DNA from: Halocatena marina
GTDB lineage: Archaea > Halobacteriota > Halobacteria > Halobacteriales > Haloarculaceae
Direction of reading: 5' to 3'
Length of the DNA stretch: 64,000 bases
Assembly (NCBI RefSeq): GCF_023276375.1
Contig: NZ_JALLPK010000001.1
Span: forward strand, 372,001 to 436,000
Made by a program: the position numbers and the translations under genes. Positions 57,125 to 64,000 of this stretch are shown one piece after another; positions within the stretch are counted from its first letter, which is position 1, and each line of letters begins with the position of its first letter. Below the pieces are notes generated by a model that was not told where the DNA came from, ran no database searches, and saw only the letters and a list, made by a program, of their open reading frames with translations.

Positions 57125-58228
57125 TTATGTCGTTATGCGTCTCATCGCTTCGACGTCAGCGTTGGTCTTGAACGTCGTCCCTCCATAGTGGGTTCGGGAC
57201 GCCTCGTACCCCGATTCAGTCAACGCCTCGAGGAATTCATCCATCGAGATTGCAGAAATACCCCATTGCTTTGAGAGCCGGTGTTGGTCGTAATGTGTTG
57301 GTCTGTCGATTTCATCTGCGATGGTGTCGAGTAACCGACGTGATCGGGTGGCGGTTCCCAGTTCTTCTGTTATGCGTTCACGAACGTCGGTCACGAAGTC
57401 CACCTCGTGGGTCGGCCCGAGCCACAATGGACCAGCGGTGTTGATTCGAGTACTCTCGCAGTTCGGACAGACGTCGTGCGGATTGGCGATCAAACCTTCT
57501 GTCGTCGTTCGATAGAGACACGCTTCGCAGTGATCGACGTATCCGAGTTCGTCCATGGTTGCGTTCGCATCCGTCGCTCGGTGACTGGTTGCGAGATACG
57601 TTCGCACGTAGTGGCGCGTTACGTGACTCAGCACAGGCGTGACGCCAACATCGTACCGGGCAGCAGTCCGAGCGAGCGCTGAGAGAAGGATGCGGAGTCC
57701 CATCTCCGCGTGAAAGTCCGTGTTCCGTGGAACGGCGCTGTACGAACGAACCCCGCTTTGAAAGTGAGCACCACACAGCGGCGCGGTGTCGGTTGCCGTG
57801 ACACAGACGAGAGAGCGAGCACACTGGAACGCGGCGTCGGCAAATGGAATGGGCGTCCCGAACGGATCGAGATCGACCACGTCGACTCCCTTGTTTTCGT
57901 GCATGTACGCGTTCGCGTCACGGTGGACGATTCGTCCATCGAGATCGTTGCGCGTGAAGTTGGTTCGACAGTGCTCGACTGCGTCCGTATCGTAATCACA
58001 GCACGTCACGTTCCATCCTTCGGCAGCCGCGCGAACTCCCCGAATACCGCTTGCGGCGTTCGCATCGAGATACGATTCATCACCCGTCCGATCCTGCCAC
58101 GTACGTAAGACAGCGACCGTAATGTCTCGATTCATCTCCTGTCGAGGATTATAGAAGACGACATCCCCAACTCCCGACTCAGGCTGCTCGGGAACCTCGA
58201 TCGTAACCGTACCCTCGTGCACCTCCAT
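57125..58228 (-). CDS. trm1: tRNA (guanine26-N2)-dimethyltransferase
   Basis: 367-residue SAM-dependent methylase that makes N2,N2-dimethylguanosine at position 26 of tRNA. SAM-binding start [20 protein letters not shown], catalytic motif [17 protein letters not shown], and a CxxC..CxxC-type zinc set ([10 protein letters not shown] and CPNCESTR). ATG 58228 ([15 protein letters not shown]) is the family start; the longer frame to 58291 adds an Arg-rich leader. Divergent from the SWIM-domain gene. Confidence 0.93.
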   Translation of the reverse strand: MEVHEGTVTIEVPEQPESGVGDVVFYNPRQEMNRDITVAVLRTWQDRTGDESYLDANAASGIRGVRAAAEGWNVTCCDYDTDAVEHCRTNFTRNDLDGRIVHRDANAYMHENKGVDVVDLDPFGTPIPFADAAFQCARSLVCVTATDTAPLCGAHFQSGVRSYSAVPRNTDFHAEMGLRILLSALARTAARYDVGVTPVLSHVTRHYVRTYLATSHRATDANATMDELGYVDHCEACLYRTTTEGLIANPHDVCPNCESTRINTAGPLWLGPTHEVDFVTDVRERITEELGTATRSRRLLDTIADEIDRPTHYDQHRLSKQWGISAISMDEFLEALTESGYEASRTHYGGTTFKTNADVEAMRRITT

Positions 58229-58430
58229 ACACGTCCCAACTGCCCAAGCGCGAAAAGCGCCACCATCCCGTCGGGAGATCTGTGTTCTCACCAGACGTCA
58301 TCGATTGATGTCGGAGATCGTGACCATACAGACAGAACAAATCGAGGGAAGGGTGAACAAACGTGAATGACAGCAAACAGTGCGTGAGTGCATCGAACCG
58401 GTTTTGTTTCCTGACCGTCAAACTGTATGC

Positions 58431-58778
58431 GTGACCGCCGTGGAAGAGTGGCAGGATGCGCTCGCTGAGGAGGGCGAACTCACCGCCCCTGTAGTCGACC
58501 GTATCATCGCTGTCCACGGTTCGCGTGGAACACGCGCCATTGAGGCCGTTGCGGAGGAACGCGTCAAAGAGTACCGCGACTTCGTCGTCGTCGTTGGCCA
58601 CACTGAGGAGTACATCGTCGAGGACGGTGGGTGTACCTGCGAGGATAGCCAGTACAATCTCGACCGTGATGACCCGACACAGCGTTGCTGGCACGTGCTT
58701 GCCGTCGAAATCGCTGCACGGATCGACGCAGTCGACCACCACGATATGTGGTATTCGGAAGTCCGAGAATTCCTCTAA
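58431..58778 (+). CDS. SWIM zinc-finger protein
   Basis: 115 residues from GTG 58431. The C-terminal half contains a SWIM finger: CTCEDSQYNLDRDDPTQRCWH is Cys-x-Cys-x15-Cys-x-His. The N-terminal half is a helical region (WQDALAEEGELTAPVVDRII, VHGSRGTRAIEAVAEERVKE). SWIM fingers bind DNA, RNA or proteins; small archaeal members are thought by some to be relatives of the Shu-type recombination mediators, which is uncertain here. A GTG at 58380 gives an alternative, longer start. Followed by a membrane-protein gene. Confidence 0.82.
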   Translation: MTAVEEWQDALAEEGELTAPVVDRIIAVHGSRGTRAIEAVAEERVKEYRDFVVVVGHTEEYIVEDGGCTCEDSQYNLDRDDPTQRCWHVLAVEIAARIDAVDHHDMWYSEVREFL

Positions 58779-58820
58779 GATAAGAGGTTTAATAGCACAG
58801 GTGCACGGACAGGTGAGCAA

Positions 58821-59207
58821 ATGCGTCGATCGACGCTCATTGGGTTAGGATACGCTGGTTTTGGAGTCTTATTTCTCGCCAACGCTGTTACTGGAAACTG
58901 GATCCAATCTGGTTCGTGTGACTATATTCAACAGCAGTTGTTCGTCAACGTCGTTTCTGGGAGTTGGACCCAGTCTATCTCATGTGCCAACATCCGACGA
59001 CGAATGATTACGTGGGGAGTGCTCGGGGGGATCTGGCTGCTGGTCAGTGTCTTTGCACTGTTGCGACCTGAACAGTTTGAAAACAAAGGAGACACAACAG
59101 AGATTGGATACGGTGCAATGTTCTCTGCTGTGTTCGTCGTGTTGCTCGTTCTCAGCGGAGGAGTACTGATCAACGTTATACTGTCACTGATCTATATGGT
59201 CTTTTGA
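58821..59207 (+). CDS. small membrane protein, unknown function
   Basis: 128 residues with three membrane helices (about 5-24, 63-82 and 98-125): LIGLGYAGFGVLFLANAVTG, WGVLGGIWLLVSVFALL and MFSAVFVVLLVLSGGVLINV. Between the first two is an exposed loop with an internal repeat-like pattern (TGNWIQSGSCDYIQ and SGSWTQSISCANIR), whose two Cys may form a disulfide outside the cell. No family recognised. Converges with hisH (15 bases between stops). Confidence 0.75.
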   Translation: MRRSTLIGLGYAGFGVLFLANAVTGNWIQSGSCDYIQQQLFVNVVSGSWTQSISCANIRRRMITWGVLGGIWLLVSVFALLRPEQFENKGDTTEIGYGAMFSAVFVVLLVLSGGVLINVILSLIYMVF

Positions 59208-59221
59208 ACGGTTTTGGTGAG

Positions 59222-59869
59222 TCAGGAGCAAAGCTCAACGAAGTTCCGGAGGATGCGGAGTCCCGCTTCGCCGCTTTTTTCTGGGTGAAACTGCGTTCCG
59301 AAAATTGTTCCATCGTCGTTTGCGACGACACTTGGGAACGATTGGCCGTAGTCGGTTGTCGCCACACACGCATTCTCGTCGTTTGGGTCGGCGTAGTAGG
59401 AGTGAACGAAGTAGGCGTATTGCCCATCAACCCCTTCGACGATTGGGTGCTCGCGCTCAACAGTCAGTTCGTTCCATCCCATGTGTGGTACCTTCTTCGA
59501 ACCATCGAATCTGACATTTCGGCCAGGGATGAGATCGAGCCCGTCGACATCCCCTTGTCCGGCACGGGTCGACTCTTCGCTCGAAGTGAGGAGCATCTGC
59601 ATCCCGAGACAAATACCAAACAAGGGAATTCCGTCGGCAGCGGCATCACACAACGCATCGCGGAACGGTCCCGCATTCTCCATTCCTTCGCTGAATGCGC
59701 CCACACCAGGGAGGACGATGCCGTCCGCACGATCGAGGAGCGCGGGATCGGTGCTCATTTCGACGCCAGCGCCTGCTCGCTCGAGTCCACGAGTGACACT
59801 CCGAAGATTTCCGAGTCCGTAATCGACGACGACGACATCTGCCGTGATCTGACTGCTCATACTGGTCAT
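59222..59869 (-). CDS. hisH: imidazole glycerol phosphate synthase glutaminase subunit HisH
   Basis: 215-residue class I glutamine amidotransferase of histidine biosynthesis, which feeds ammonia to HisF. The oxyanion region IVLPGVGAFSEGMENAG, nucleophile Cys87 in LFGICLGMQMLL, and the His-Glu pair in TQFHPEKSGEAGLRILRNF are intact. Start at 59869 or three codons later (MSSQITADVVVV). hisF is not adjacent. The gene is followed leftward by the membrane-protein gene in convergent orientation. Confidence 0.95.
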   Translation of the reverse strand: MTSMSSQITADVVVVDYGLGNLRSVTRGLERAGAGVEMSTDPALLDRADGIVLPGVGAFSEGMENAGPFRDALCDAAADGIPLFGICLGMQMLLTSSEESTRAGQGDVDGLDLIPGRNVRFDGSKKVPHMGWNELTVEREHPIVEGVDGQYAYFVHSYYADPNDENACVATTDYGQSFPSVVANDDGTIFGTQFHPEKSGEAGLRILRNFVELCS

Positions 59870-59902
59870 TGGTGGGGTGAGATAAGGCGCTTTTCGCCTT
59901 CG

Positions 59903-60496
59903 TTAATACTCGCTGAGGCGGGATTGTCCACTCTCTGCGCCCGCACCCGCGAGTGAAACTGCCTCGCTGATCGTCTGTTCGAACGTTTCTTTCTGACTTC
60001 TGTCGTACAGTGTCGCGGCGGGATGAAGACAGATCACGATTCGACGCGGGGTGCCAGCGATCCGGTGCTCGACGACTGAGCCGGCCTCCTTCGTCACTGC
60101 TACGTCGCGCTCTAACAGGTGTTGACTCGGGACTTTTCCGAGCGTAACGATAAAATCGGGATCAACCGACTCAATCTCCCGTTCGAGATGCTCCCGGCAG
60201 TTCGTGAGCTCCGCTGTGGTCGGGTCGCGGTTTTCGGGCGGACGACAGCGCACGCAGTTTGCGATACGGACATCGCTCCGGACGAGACCACAGTCGCGCA
60301 GTGTTGTACTGAGTACGTCGCCAGAACGACCGACGAACGGCTCACCTTGCTCGTCTTCACGCGCACCCGGGGCTTCACCGATAAAGAGAAGCGACGCGTC
60401 TTCTACTCCGGTACCGTTGACGATCTGCGAACGAGACTCACACAGATCTGAACAGCGCTCGCAGGCAGTCACGTCGATCCCATCAACACGTTCCAT
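59903..60496 (-). CDS. uracil-DNA glycosylase, family 4 type
   Basis: 197 residues, Fe-S family 4/5-like UDG that excises uracil from DNA in base-excision repair. Motif 1 GEAPGAREDEQGEPFVGRSGD (GEAPGxxED), Cys12/Cys15 near the N-terminus, Cys84 in NCVRCRPPENRDPT and Cys100 form the [4Fe-4S] ligand set, and the C-terminal motif HPAATLYDRSQKETF carries the catalytic His. It lies just upstream of hisH on the same strand (33 bases). Confidence 0.93.
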   Translation of the reverse strand: MERVDGIDVTACERCSDLCESRSQIVNGTGVEDASLLFIGEAPGAREDEQGEPFVGRSGDVLSTTLRDCGLVRSDVRIANCVRCRPPENRDPTTAELTNCREHLEREIESVDPDFIVTLGKVPSQHLLERDVAVTKEAGSVVEHRIAGTPRRIVICLHPAATLYDRSQKETFEQTISEAVSLAGAGAESGQSRLSEY

Positions 60497-60635
60497 GTCG
60501 TACTAGCGGCCGAGTAATGACTACAAGATTGCGTTCTCATCTGTATCCTGTGTGAAGAAATATCCTGCAATGATATGACTCCACGATCGGGATGATACCG
60601 TCGGTGCAACCGTGGTCTCTGCTTCTCGATCTGTC

Positions 60636-61199
60636 TCATATCGTCTGCGACAGTGTATCGCCTGCTCGCGCTGCGGTGTGTGCCACACGGAGTGGCTCCG
60701 GACGTCCTCCCTCAGGAGTAAACGTTCGGACGACACGCGCACTCTCGCTCGCATCGAGGCCGATCGCTCGGACAAACACCTGTTCGTCGTTGACTTCGAT
60801 TGGCCAGCGCGGGGGCTGTCGCTCGTACCGTGAGAGTCGTTTGGTGCGTGCAGCACCATCGAACGCATCACGAAGTGCCGGTTCGAGCCCGTCGCTGTCC
60901 TCAAAGGAGACGGAAATGACCGGGCAGCTGAGAGCGTTCGCAAACTGCGGTAGATCAACAATATTGTACCACGCGGGCGCGATGCCGGAGATGAAGACAT
61001 ACTGTATATCGGGCCGGTCGACCCGATGGACGAGTTCTGTAAGACGATCGGTGCTGTCGGTTCCTCCAACCGTAACGTGCCCGAACGCTAACCCATCGAG
61101 GACACGGTCAGCACGTACGACCGCACCCGCGACAGTGCTCGTCTCAGCATCTGATTTGTACGAATCAGCCAACCCGAGTGCCCGCGTGCCTGATTTCAC
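60636..61199 (-). CDS. DUF99 family protein
   Basis: 187 residues, DUF99, an archaeal family with an endonuclease V-like fold. Seen: VAGAVVRADRVLDGLAFGHVTVGGTDSTDRL, QYVFISGIAPAWYNIVDLPQ, and PVISVSFEDSDGLEPAL. The catalytic Asp/Glu pattern is partly present, but activity is unknown. GTG start at 61199 overlaps the stop of the upstream DUF5786 gene (GTGA), so the two are coupled. Confidence 0.9.
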   Translation of the reverse strand: MKSGTRALGLADSYKSDAETSTVAGAVVRADRVLDGLAFGHVTVGGTDSTDRLTELVHRVDRPDIQYVFISGIAPAWYNIVDLPQFANALSCPVISVSFEDSDGLEPALRDAFDGAARTKRLSRYERQPPRWPIEVNDEQVFVRAIGLDASESARVVRTFTPEGGRPEPLRVAHTAARAGDTLSQTI

Positions 61200-61369
61200 T
61201 CCTTCATCTCCTCAAGTCGTTCCAAGAGCTCGTCGTTGGAAGTGTCGAACTCGAACGAGACATTCCCATCGTGAGAATCACTCGAAGAGACCGTGTCTTC
61301 ATCAAAGTCAGTGTCGATATCGCGGTTCTCCTGTTCAGATTCATCGTAGCTCCCGAAACCCATAGCCAT
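61196..61369 (-). CDS. DUF5786 family small acidic protein
   Basis: 57 residues, a haloarchaeal DUF5786 protein: MGFGSYDESEQENRDIDTDF at the core of the start, then NVSFEFDTSNDELLERLEEM. Strongly acidic, with a C-terminal helix. Function unknown. The first ATG (61369) gives MAMGFG; the second (61363) gives the more family-like MGFGSYD. Its stop overlaps the DUF99 start, so the genes are one transcript. Confidence 0.8.
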   Translation of the reverse strand: MAMGFGSYDESEQENRDIDTDFDEDTVSSSDSHDGNVSFEFDTSNDELLERLEEMKE

Positions 61370-61537
61370 CTAACTGTAAGGAATAGTCGTTGAAAAACGT
61401 TGGCTGCGTTCGTATTTATGATCTATCAGTAATTGCTAAAATCGAACTGTTCAGAATGGTGATATCTGACATAGATTCACCGTCGGTATCGATATGCGTG
61501 GAGGTAGGCTGAAGTACCAGCGTTACGACGTACGTGT

Positions 61538-62173
61538 ATGAACGTTCATAACGTCACGGCAGACGCCGAGACGTTCACCTGTAACGCGTACCTCGTTACA
61601 GGTTCGACGACGACACTCGTCGACGCGGGGGCTGTTTCCGGTGTGGCCGACACCATCGCAGAGTACACCGATACTCTCGATCGGGTCGTCCTCACCCACC
61701 AGCACGGCGATCACATCGCCGAGCTCGATTCGGTTACGGATGCGTTCGAACCGGACTGTTATGCCTACAGCGATCACCCTCAGTGTACCCACACCATCGA
61801 AGATGGTGATCGCATCGACATCGGTGATGAGGTCTTTGAAGTCGTTTATACACCTGGCCACGCGGCCGATCATGTTTCGTTCATGAGCGAAACGACCATC
61901 TTCACCGGAGATGTCGTCGTTCACGACGACGGTGCGTTCGATGACGGCAGTTTTGGACGGACAGATATGCCCGGTCAGTCGCGTGAGCGTCTCATCGAGA
62001 GCATTAGAACACTGTTAGAGCGCCTTCCCGATGGAGGCGGCGACAACGCAGAGAGCAGTGTCGAACACATGTACTCGGGTCACGGTGGTCCCTTCCACGG
62101 TGACGTGCGCACTGTCATCGAACGAGCACTGGAGCGAGCAGAGCGCCGAGAACCGAAATATCCTGACGAGTAG
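61538..62173 (+). CDS. MBL-fold metallo-hydrolase (glyoxalase II-like)
   Basis: 211 residues. The dinuclear metal motif H-x-H-x-D-H is in VVLTHQHGDHIAEL, with further ligands in VYTPGHAADHVSFMSE and MYSGHGGPF, and the family GDVVVHDDGAFDDG (catalytic-loop Asp). N-terminal NAYLVTGSTTTLVDAG is typical of glyoxalase II-type members. The role could be hydrolysis of thioesters such as hydroxyacyl-glutathione analogues; substrate unknown. Stand-alone. Confidence 0.92.
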   Translation: MNVHNVTADAETFTCNAYLVTGSTTTLVDAGAVSGVADTIAEYTDTLDRVVLTHQHGDHIAELDSVTDAFEPDCYAYSDHPQCTHTIEDGDRIDIGDEVFEVVYTPGHAADHVSFMSETTIFTGDVVVHDDGAFDDGSFGRTDMPGQSRERLIESIRTLLERLPDGGGDNAESSVEHMYSGHGGPFHGDVRTVIERALERAERREPKYPDE

Positions 62174-62666
62174 TACCACACCTACAGAAACGGTAGTACT
62201 GTAGCAAGCAATCGTCGGGTATGGTCGGTTCTGCCTTTCTCAGGGGAGAAGACGTACGGCTGCGGACGATCGAAAAAGACGACGTCGACTTCCTCTGTGA
62301 TCTCATCAACGATCCCGACGGGTGGCCGTATCTGAACAATCACACGCCTTGAAATCGCTCCTGGGACAATGAGCCAGCATCTCCGGCGGATCGAAGCGAA
62401 GATTTTCTCTGAGTATCCTTCCGACGCCAGCTCGAGCGAATTATAATACAGCGTACGCTGCGATCCACGCAAGAGACATCAAACAGATCGTCCTCCTACG
62501 AACCTTCTGAATCAGAACGAGCAGTACGCTGTCGATACGTCCCGACAACACCAGCCATCACGATTCGGTATTTGCTATTCGAGTCGGACTCACGACTCGA
62601 TCAGCACTGTTCGCACGATTCTCCGCACAAACAGCTCGTACTGGGGCCATTTCCACCCGCTCTCAA
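62174..62666. other. intergenic region with GNAT relic
   Basis: About 490 bases between convergent MBL and polC genes. 62221-62446 holds the GNAT relic; 62447-62666 shows nothing convincing. Confidence 0.6.
62221..62446 (+). pseudogene. GNAT (RimJ-like) acetyltransferase relic
   Basis: 62221-62352 encodes 43 residues of a RimJ/RimL-type GNAT N-terminus (FLRGEDVRLRTIEKDDVDFL, then NDPDGWPYLNNHT) ended by TGA. Shortly after, another frame (about 62362-62446) has LRRIEAKIFSEYPSDASSSEL, a form of the C-terminal R(I/V)xAxxFxxNxAS..L segment. The catalytic core between them is missing, so the gene is non-functional. Confidence 0.7.
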
Positions 62667-64000
62667 TCACATGAAGTCCTCGATCCCACTTTGTTTATTT
62701 TTGTCATTTTCGAATATGCTTTCTAACCGCCGTCGGAGGATGTCGAGGCGCTGTTTCGTGTACTCACGACAGCCAAACTCCTCTGCGACGTGGATCGCGG
62801 TGTCCAGATACTTGTTGACGGATCCCTCGTGGACGGTGAGCGTGACGCGGCCATCACACTCACGACACGACCCGGTGAGAGGCATTCGTCGGTACTTCAC
62901 CCCACAATCGAGACACCGGGTGTCTTGCCGGGAGAACGCACGAAGGTTTCCGATGAGGTCCGGCAAGAAGTGGTACTCGATGACACGCTCTGCGACATCT
63001 GTTTCATCGACTGCGCGCAGCTTTCGAGCAAGTTCCAGCTGTGCGTCCATCTTGTCCATCATTGATTCGAGCGTTTTGTACGCCGAGAGATCCGGCCCAG
63101 CAGCGAGATCCGTGGTGTCGTGTGTGTGTTTGAATCCGGAGTACTCATCGTCGGTACCGAGCGTTTCCTCGGCGATTGTGATGTCAACTTCGCCGGGATC
63201 GGCCATCCGACGGGTTGCCTCGTAAAATTCGCGGGGATACGTATCGACGATGTCCACATTGTGTGCCTCGTCGTCGATCTCCGTGGGATCAATACGCGAG
63301 GACATGACCAACGGTGCGTCCATCGAGTTGTGGGCATAGAGCCAATTTGCGGTGAAAATAGGCTCACCGCCGACTTGTAGGTCGTACAGATAGCCACTGT
63401 AGTCGACCTGCTCGATGTTCGTGATTCGGAGATACGAGAGATCTCCTTCGACGAGCGGTCGGAGTTCGTCGAGACAGTGCGCTGCCTCGGTCGGTACCTC
63501 GCGCTGGTCGAGTTCAGCGACGATTTCGCTGAGCTTGTCCACTAAGATGGTCTCATCACGCTCGATCGACGCCGGAATGAGCTGTTCGACACCACGGATA
63601 TCCATTTCGCGGAGGTCCTCTAGGGCACTCGGAATACGGACCGTGAGAGGTTCGGTGCCGTCATCGTCTTGCTGGCGAGAATCGCTCGCTCCACGAGAGG
63701 CAGTGAGCGTGTAGACCGACTGCTCTGATTCCTCCTGATCGTGCATTGCTATGTCGGCGACCAGTCCGAGCCGGTGGAGCAAGAATACGATCCCGTCTTT
63801 GACCGCCTCACTCGTCGTGTCGAATTCGACGCTCGAGTCGTTGTCGTCCTCACCATCGTCGATGAATCCACGGAGGAACGACAGGATGATCCTGCGCTCT
63901 GCACGGAGGATGCAGTCGGGAACAGCGTGTGCACAGTCGCTGTCGTTCGCACGCGAGTCAGCTTCGGTTTCTTCGATCCCAAGGTGATTGAGAACGTCTT
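62667..64000 (-). CDS. polC: DNA polymerase D large subunit (PolC/DP2), 3' part with intein
   Basis: C-terminal part of archaeal replicative polymerase D; the gene begins beyond the right edge. The frame is open to base 64000. Bases 62667-63326 encode 219 extein residues: MDAPLVMSSRIDPTEIDDEA at the junction, DETDVAERVIEYHFLPDLIGN, the zinc-finger region DTRCLDCGVKYRRM and GSCRECDGRV, and the tail NKQSGIEDFM, which resembles a PCNA-binding PIP box. Upstream sequence is intein (see next entry). The catalytic Asp motif and the N-terminal extein are outside this window. Confidence 0.92.
   Translation of the reverse strand, partial: DVLNHLGIEETEADSRANDSDCAHAVPDCILRAERRIILSFLRGFIDDGEDDNDSSVEFDTTSEAVKDGIVFLLHRLGLVADIAMHDQEESEQSVYTLTASRGASDSRQQDDDGTEPLTVRIPSALEDLREMDIRGVEQLIPASIERDETILVDKLSEIVAELDQREVPTEAAHCLDELRPLVEGDLSYLRITNIEQVDYSGYLYDLQVGGEPIFTANWLYAHNSMDAPLVMSSRIDPTEIDDEAHNVDIVDTYPREFYEATRRMADPGEVDITIAEETLGTDDEYSGFKHTHDTTDLAAGPDLSAYKTLESMMDKMDAQLELARKLRAVDETDVAERVIEYHFLPDLIGNLRAFSRQDTRCLDCGVKYRRMPLTGSCRECDGRVTLTVHEGSVNKYLDTAIHVAEEFGCREYTKQRLDILRRRLESIFENDKNKQSGIEDFM
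63327..64000 (-). mobile_element. intein with LAGLIDADG homing domain inside polC (C-terminal part)
   Basis: Ends with the C-terminal splicing block GYLYDLQVGGEPIFTANWLYAHN followed by extein Ser: the terminal His-Asn (Asn at 63327-63329) and +1 Ser are the required splicing residues. Earlier in the frame, ILSFLRGFIDDG (about 63850-63890) is a DOD/LAGLIDADG endonuclease motif, followed by VFLLHRLGLVADIAMH, the usual helix after it. Inteins in DP2 are known from several haloarchaea. The N-terminal splicing block lies outside the window. Confidence 0.85.

Overview
This window is chromosomal DNA from a haloarchaeon (class Halobacteria). The evidence is strongly acidic proteins, an archaeal rpl7ae-rps28e-rpl24e-ndk cluster, a group II chaperonin (thermosome), archaeal DNA polymerase D with an intein, archaeal-type GluRS, Trm1 and TmcA, a TrmB-family regulator and a TbsP-like regulator, TATA boxes in front of genes, and many small proteins of families typical of haloarchaea (DUF5820, DUF5786, UPF0179, DUF63, DUF99). 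The genus cannot be fixed from sequence alone. Most of the window is core genome.

Layout. 1-1962: phosphoglycerate kinase, a GNAT acetyltransferase and tRNA-Thr. 2000-4770: a small AT-richer accessory island directly behind the tRNA, with a membrane-anchored polymorphic toxin (BECR-type RNase-like C-terminus), a putative immunity gene, and fragments of a second cassette. 5036-12013: gltX, then an electron-transfer module: Zfx-like 7Fe ferredoxin, EtfB, EtfA with a duplicated N-terminal extension, a FixC-FixX fusion, and a small partner of unknown role. 12039-17838: a winged-helix/GNAT fusion, a 53-aa Cys-rich protein, a DUF456-tmcA pair, and divergent from it the L7Ae/S28e/L24e/NDK operon. 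18177-25801: one overlapping operon, prkA-prkA2-yeaH(DUF444)-spoVR. 26154-31471: housekeeping and conserved hypothetical genes plus tRNA-Leu(CAA).

31510-36432: the most unusual core-region block: a fused cyclodehydratase-like YcaO coupled to a GNAT gene, a TbsP-like regulator, and a CHAT (caspase-like) protease candidate whose start codon lies in a 15-bp palindrome facing glyA. 38044-43395: Nudix, amidohydrolase, TrmB, sugar isomerase, SDR and FKBP genes. 43444-47027: a Bat-type regulator divergent from a phenylacetyl-CoA epoxidase operon (paaA-B-C-small ORF-D-zinc ribbon) in which PaaD is split in two and a 54-aa ORF is coupled on both sides by start/stop overlaps. 47077-50195: rhodanese lipoprotein, ArsR-like regulator, a decayed MFS transporter running in frame into a GNAT gene. 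50315-55654: thermosome, MFS exporter, and divergent lrp/glnA with an inverted repeat between them. 55776-62173: BrkB, trm1, a SWIM zinc-finger protein, hisH, uracil-DNA glycosylase, DUF99/DUF5786, MBL hydrolase. 62221-64000: a GNAT relic and the 3' part of polC (DP2) interrupted by an intein.

The best candidates for something little described are the toxin/immunity island with its relic cassette, the YcaO-GNAT operon, the CHAT protease, and the extra small ORF in the paa operon. No CRISPR array, rRNA gene or complete insertion sequence was seen.
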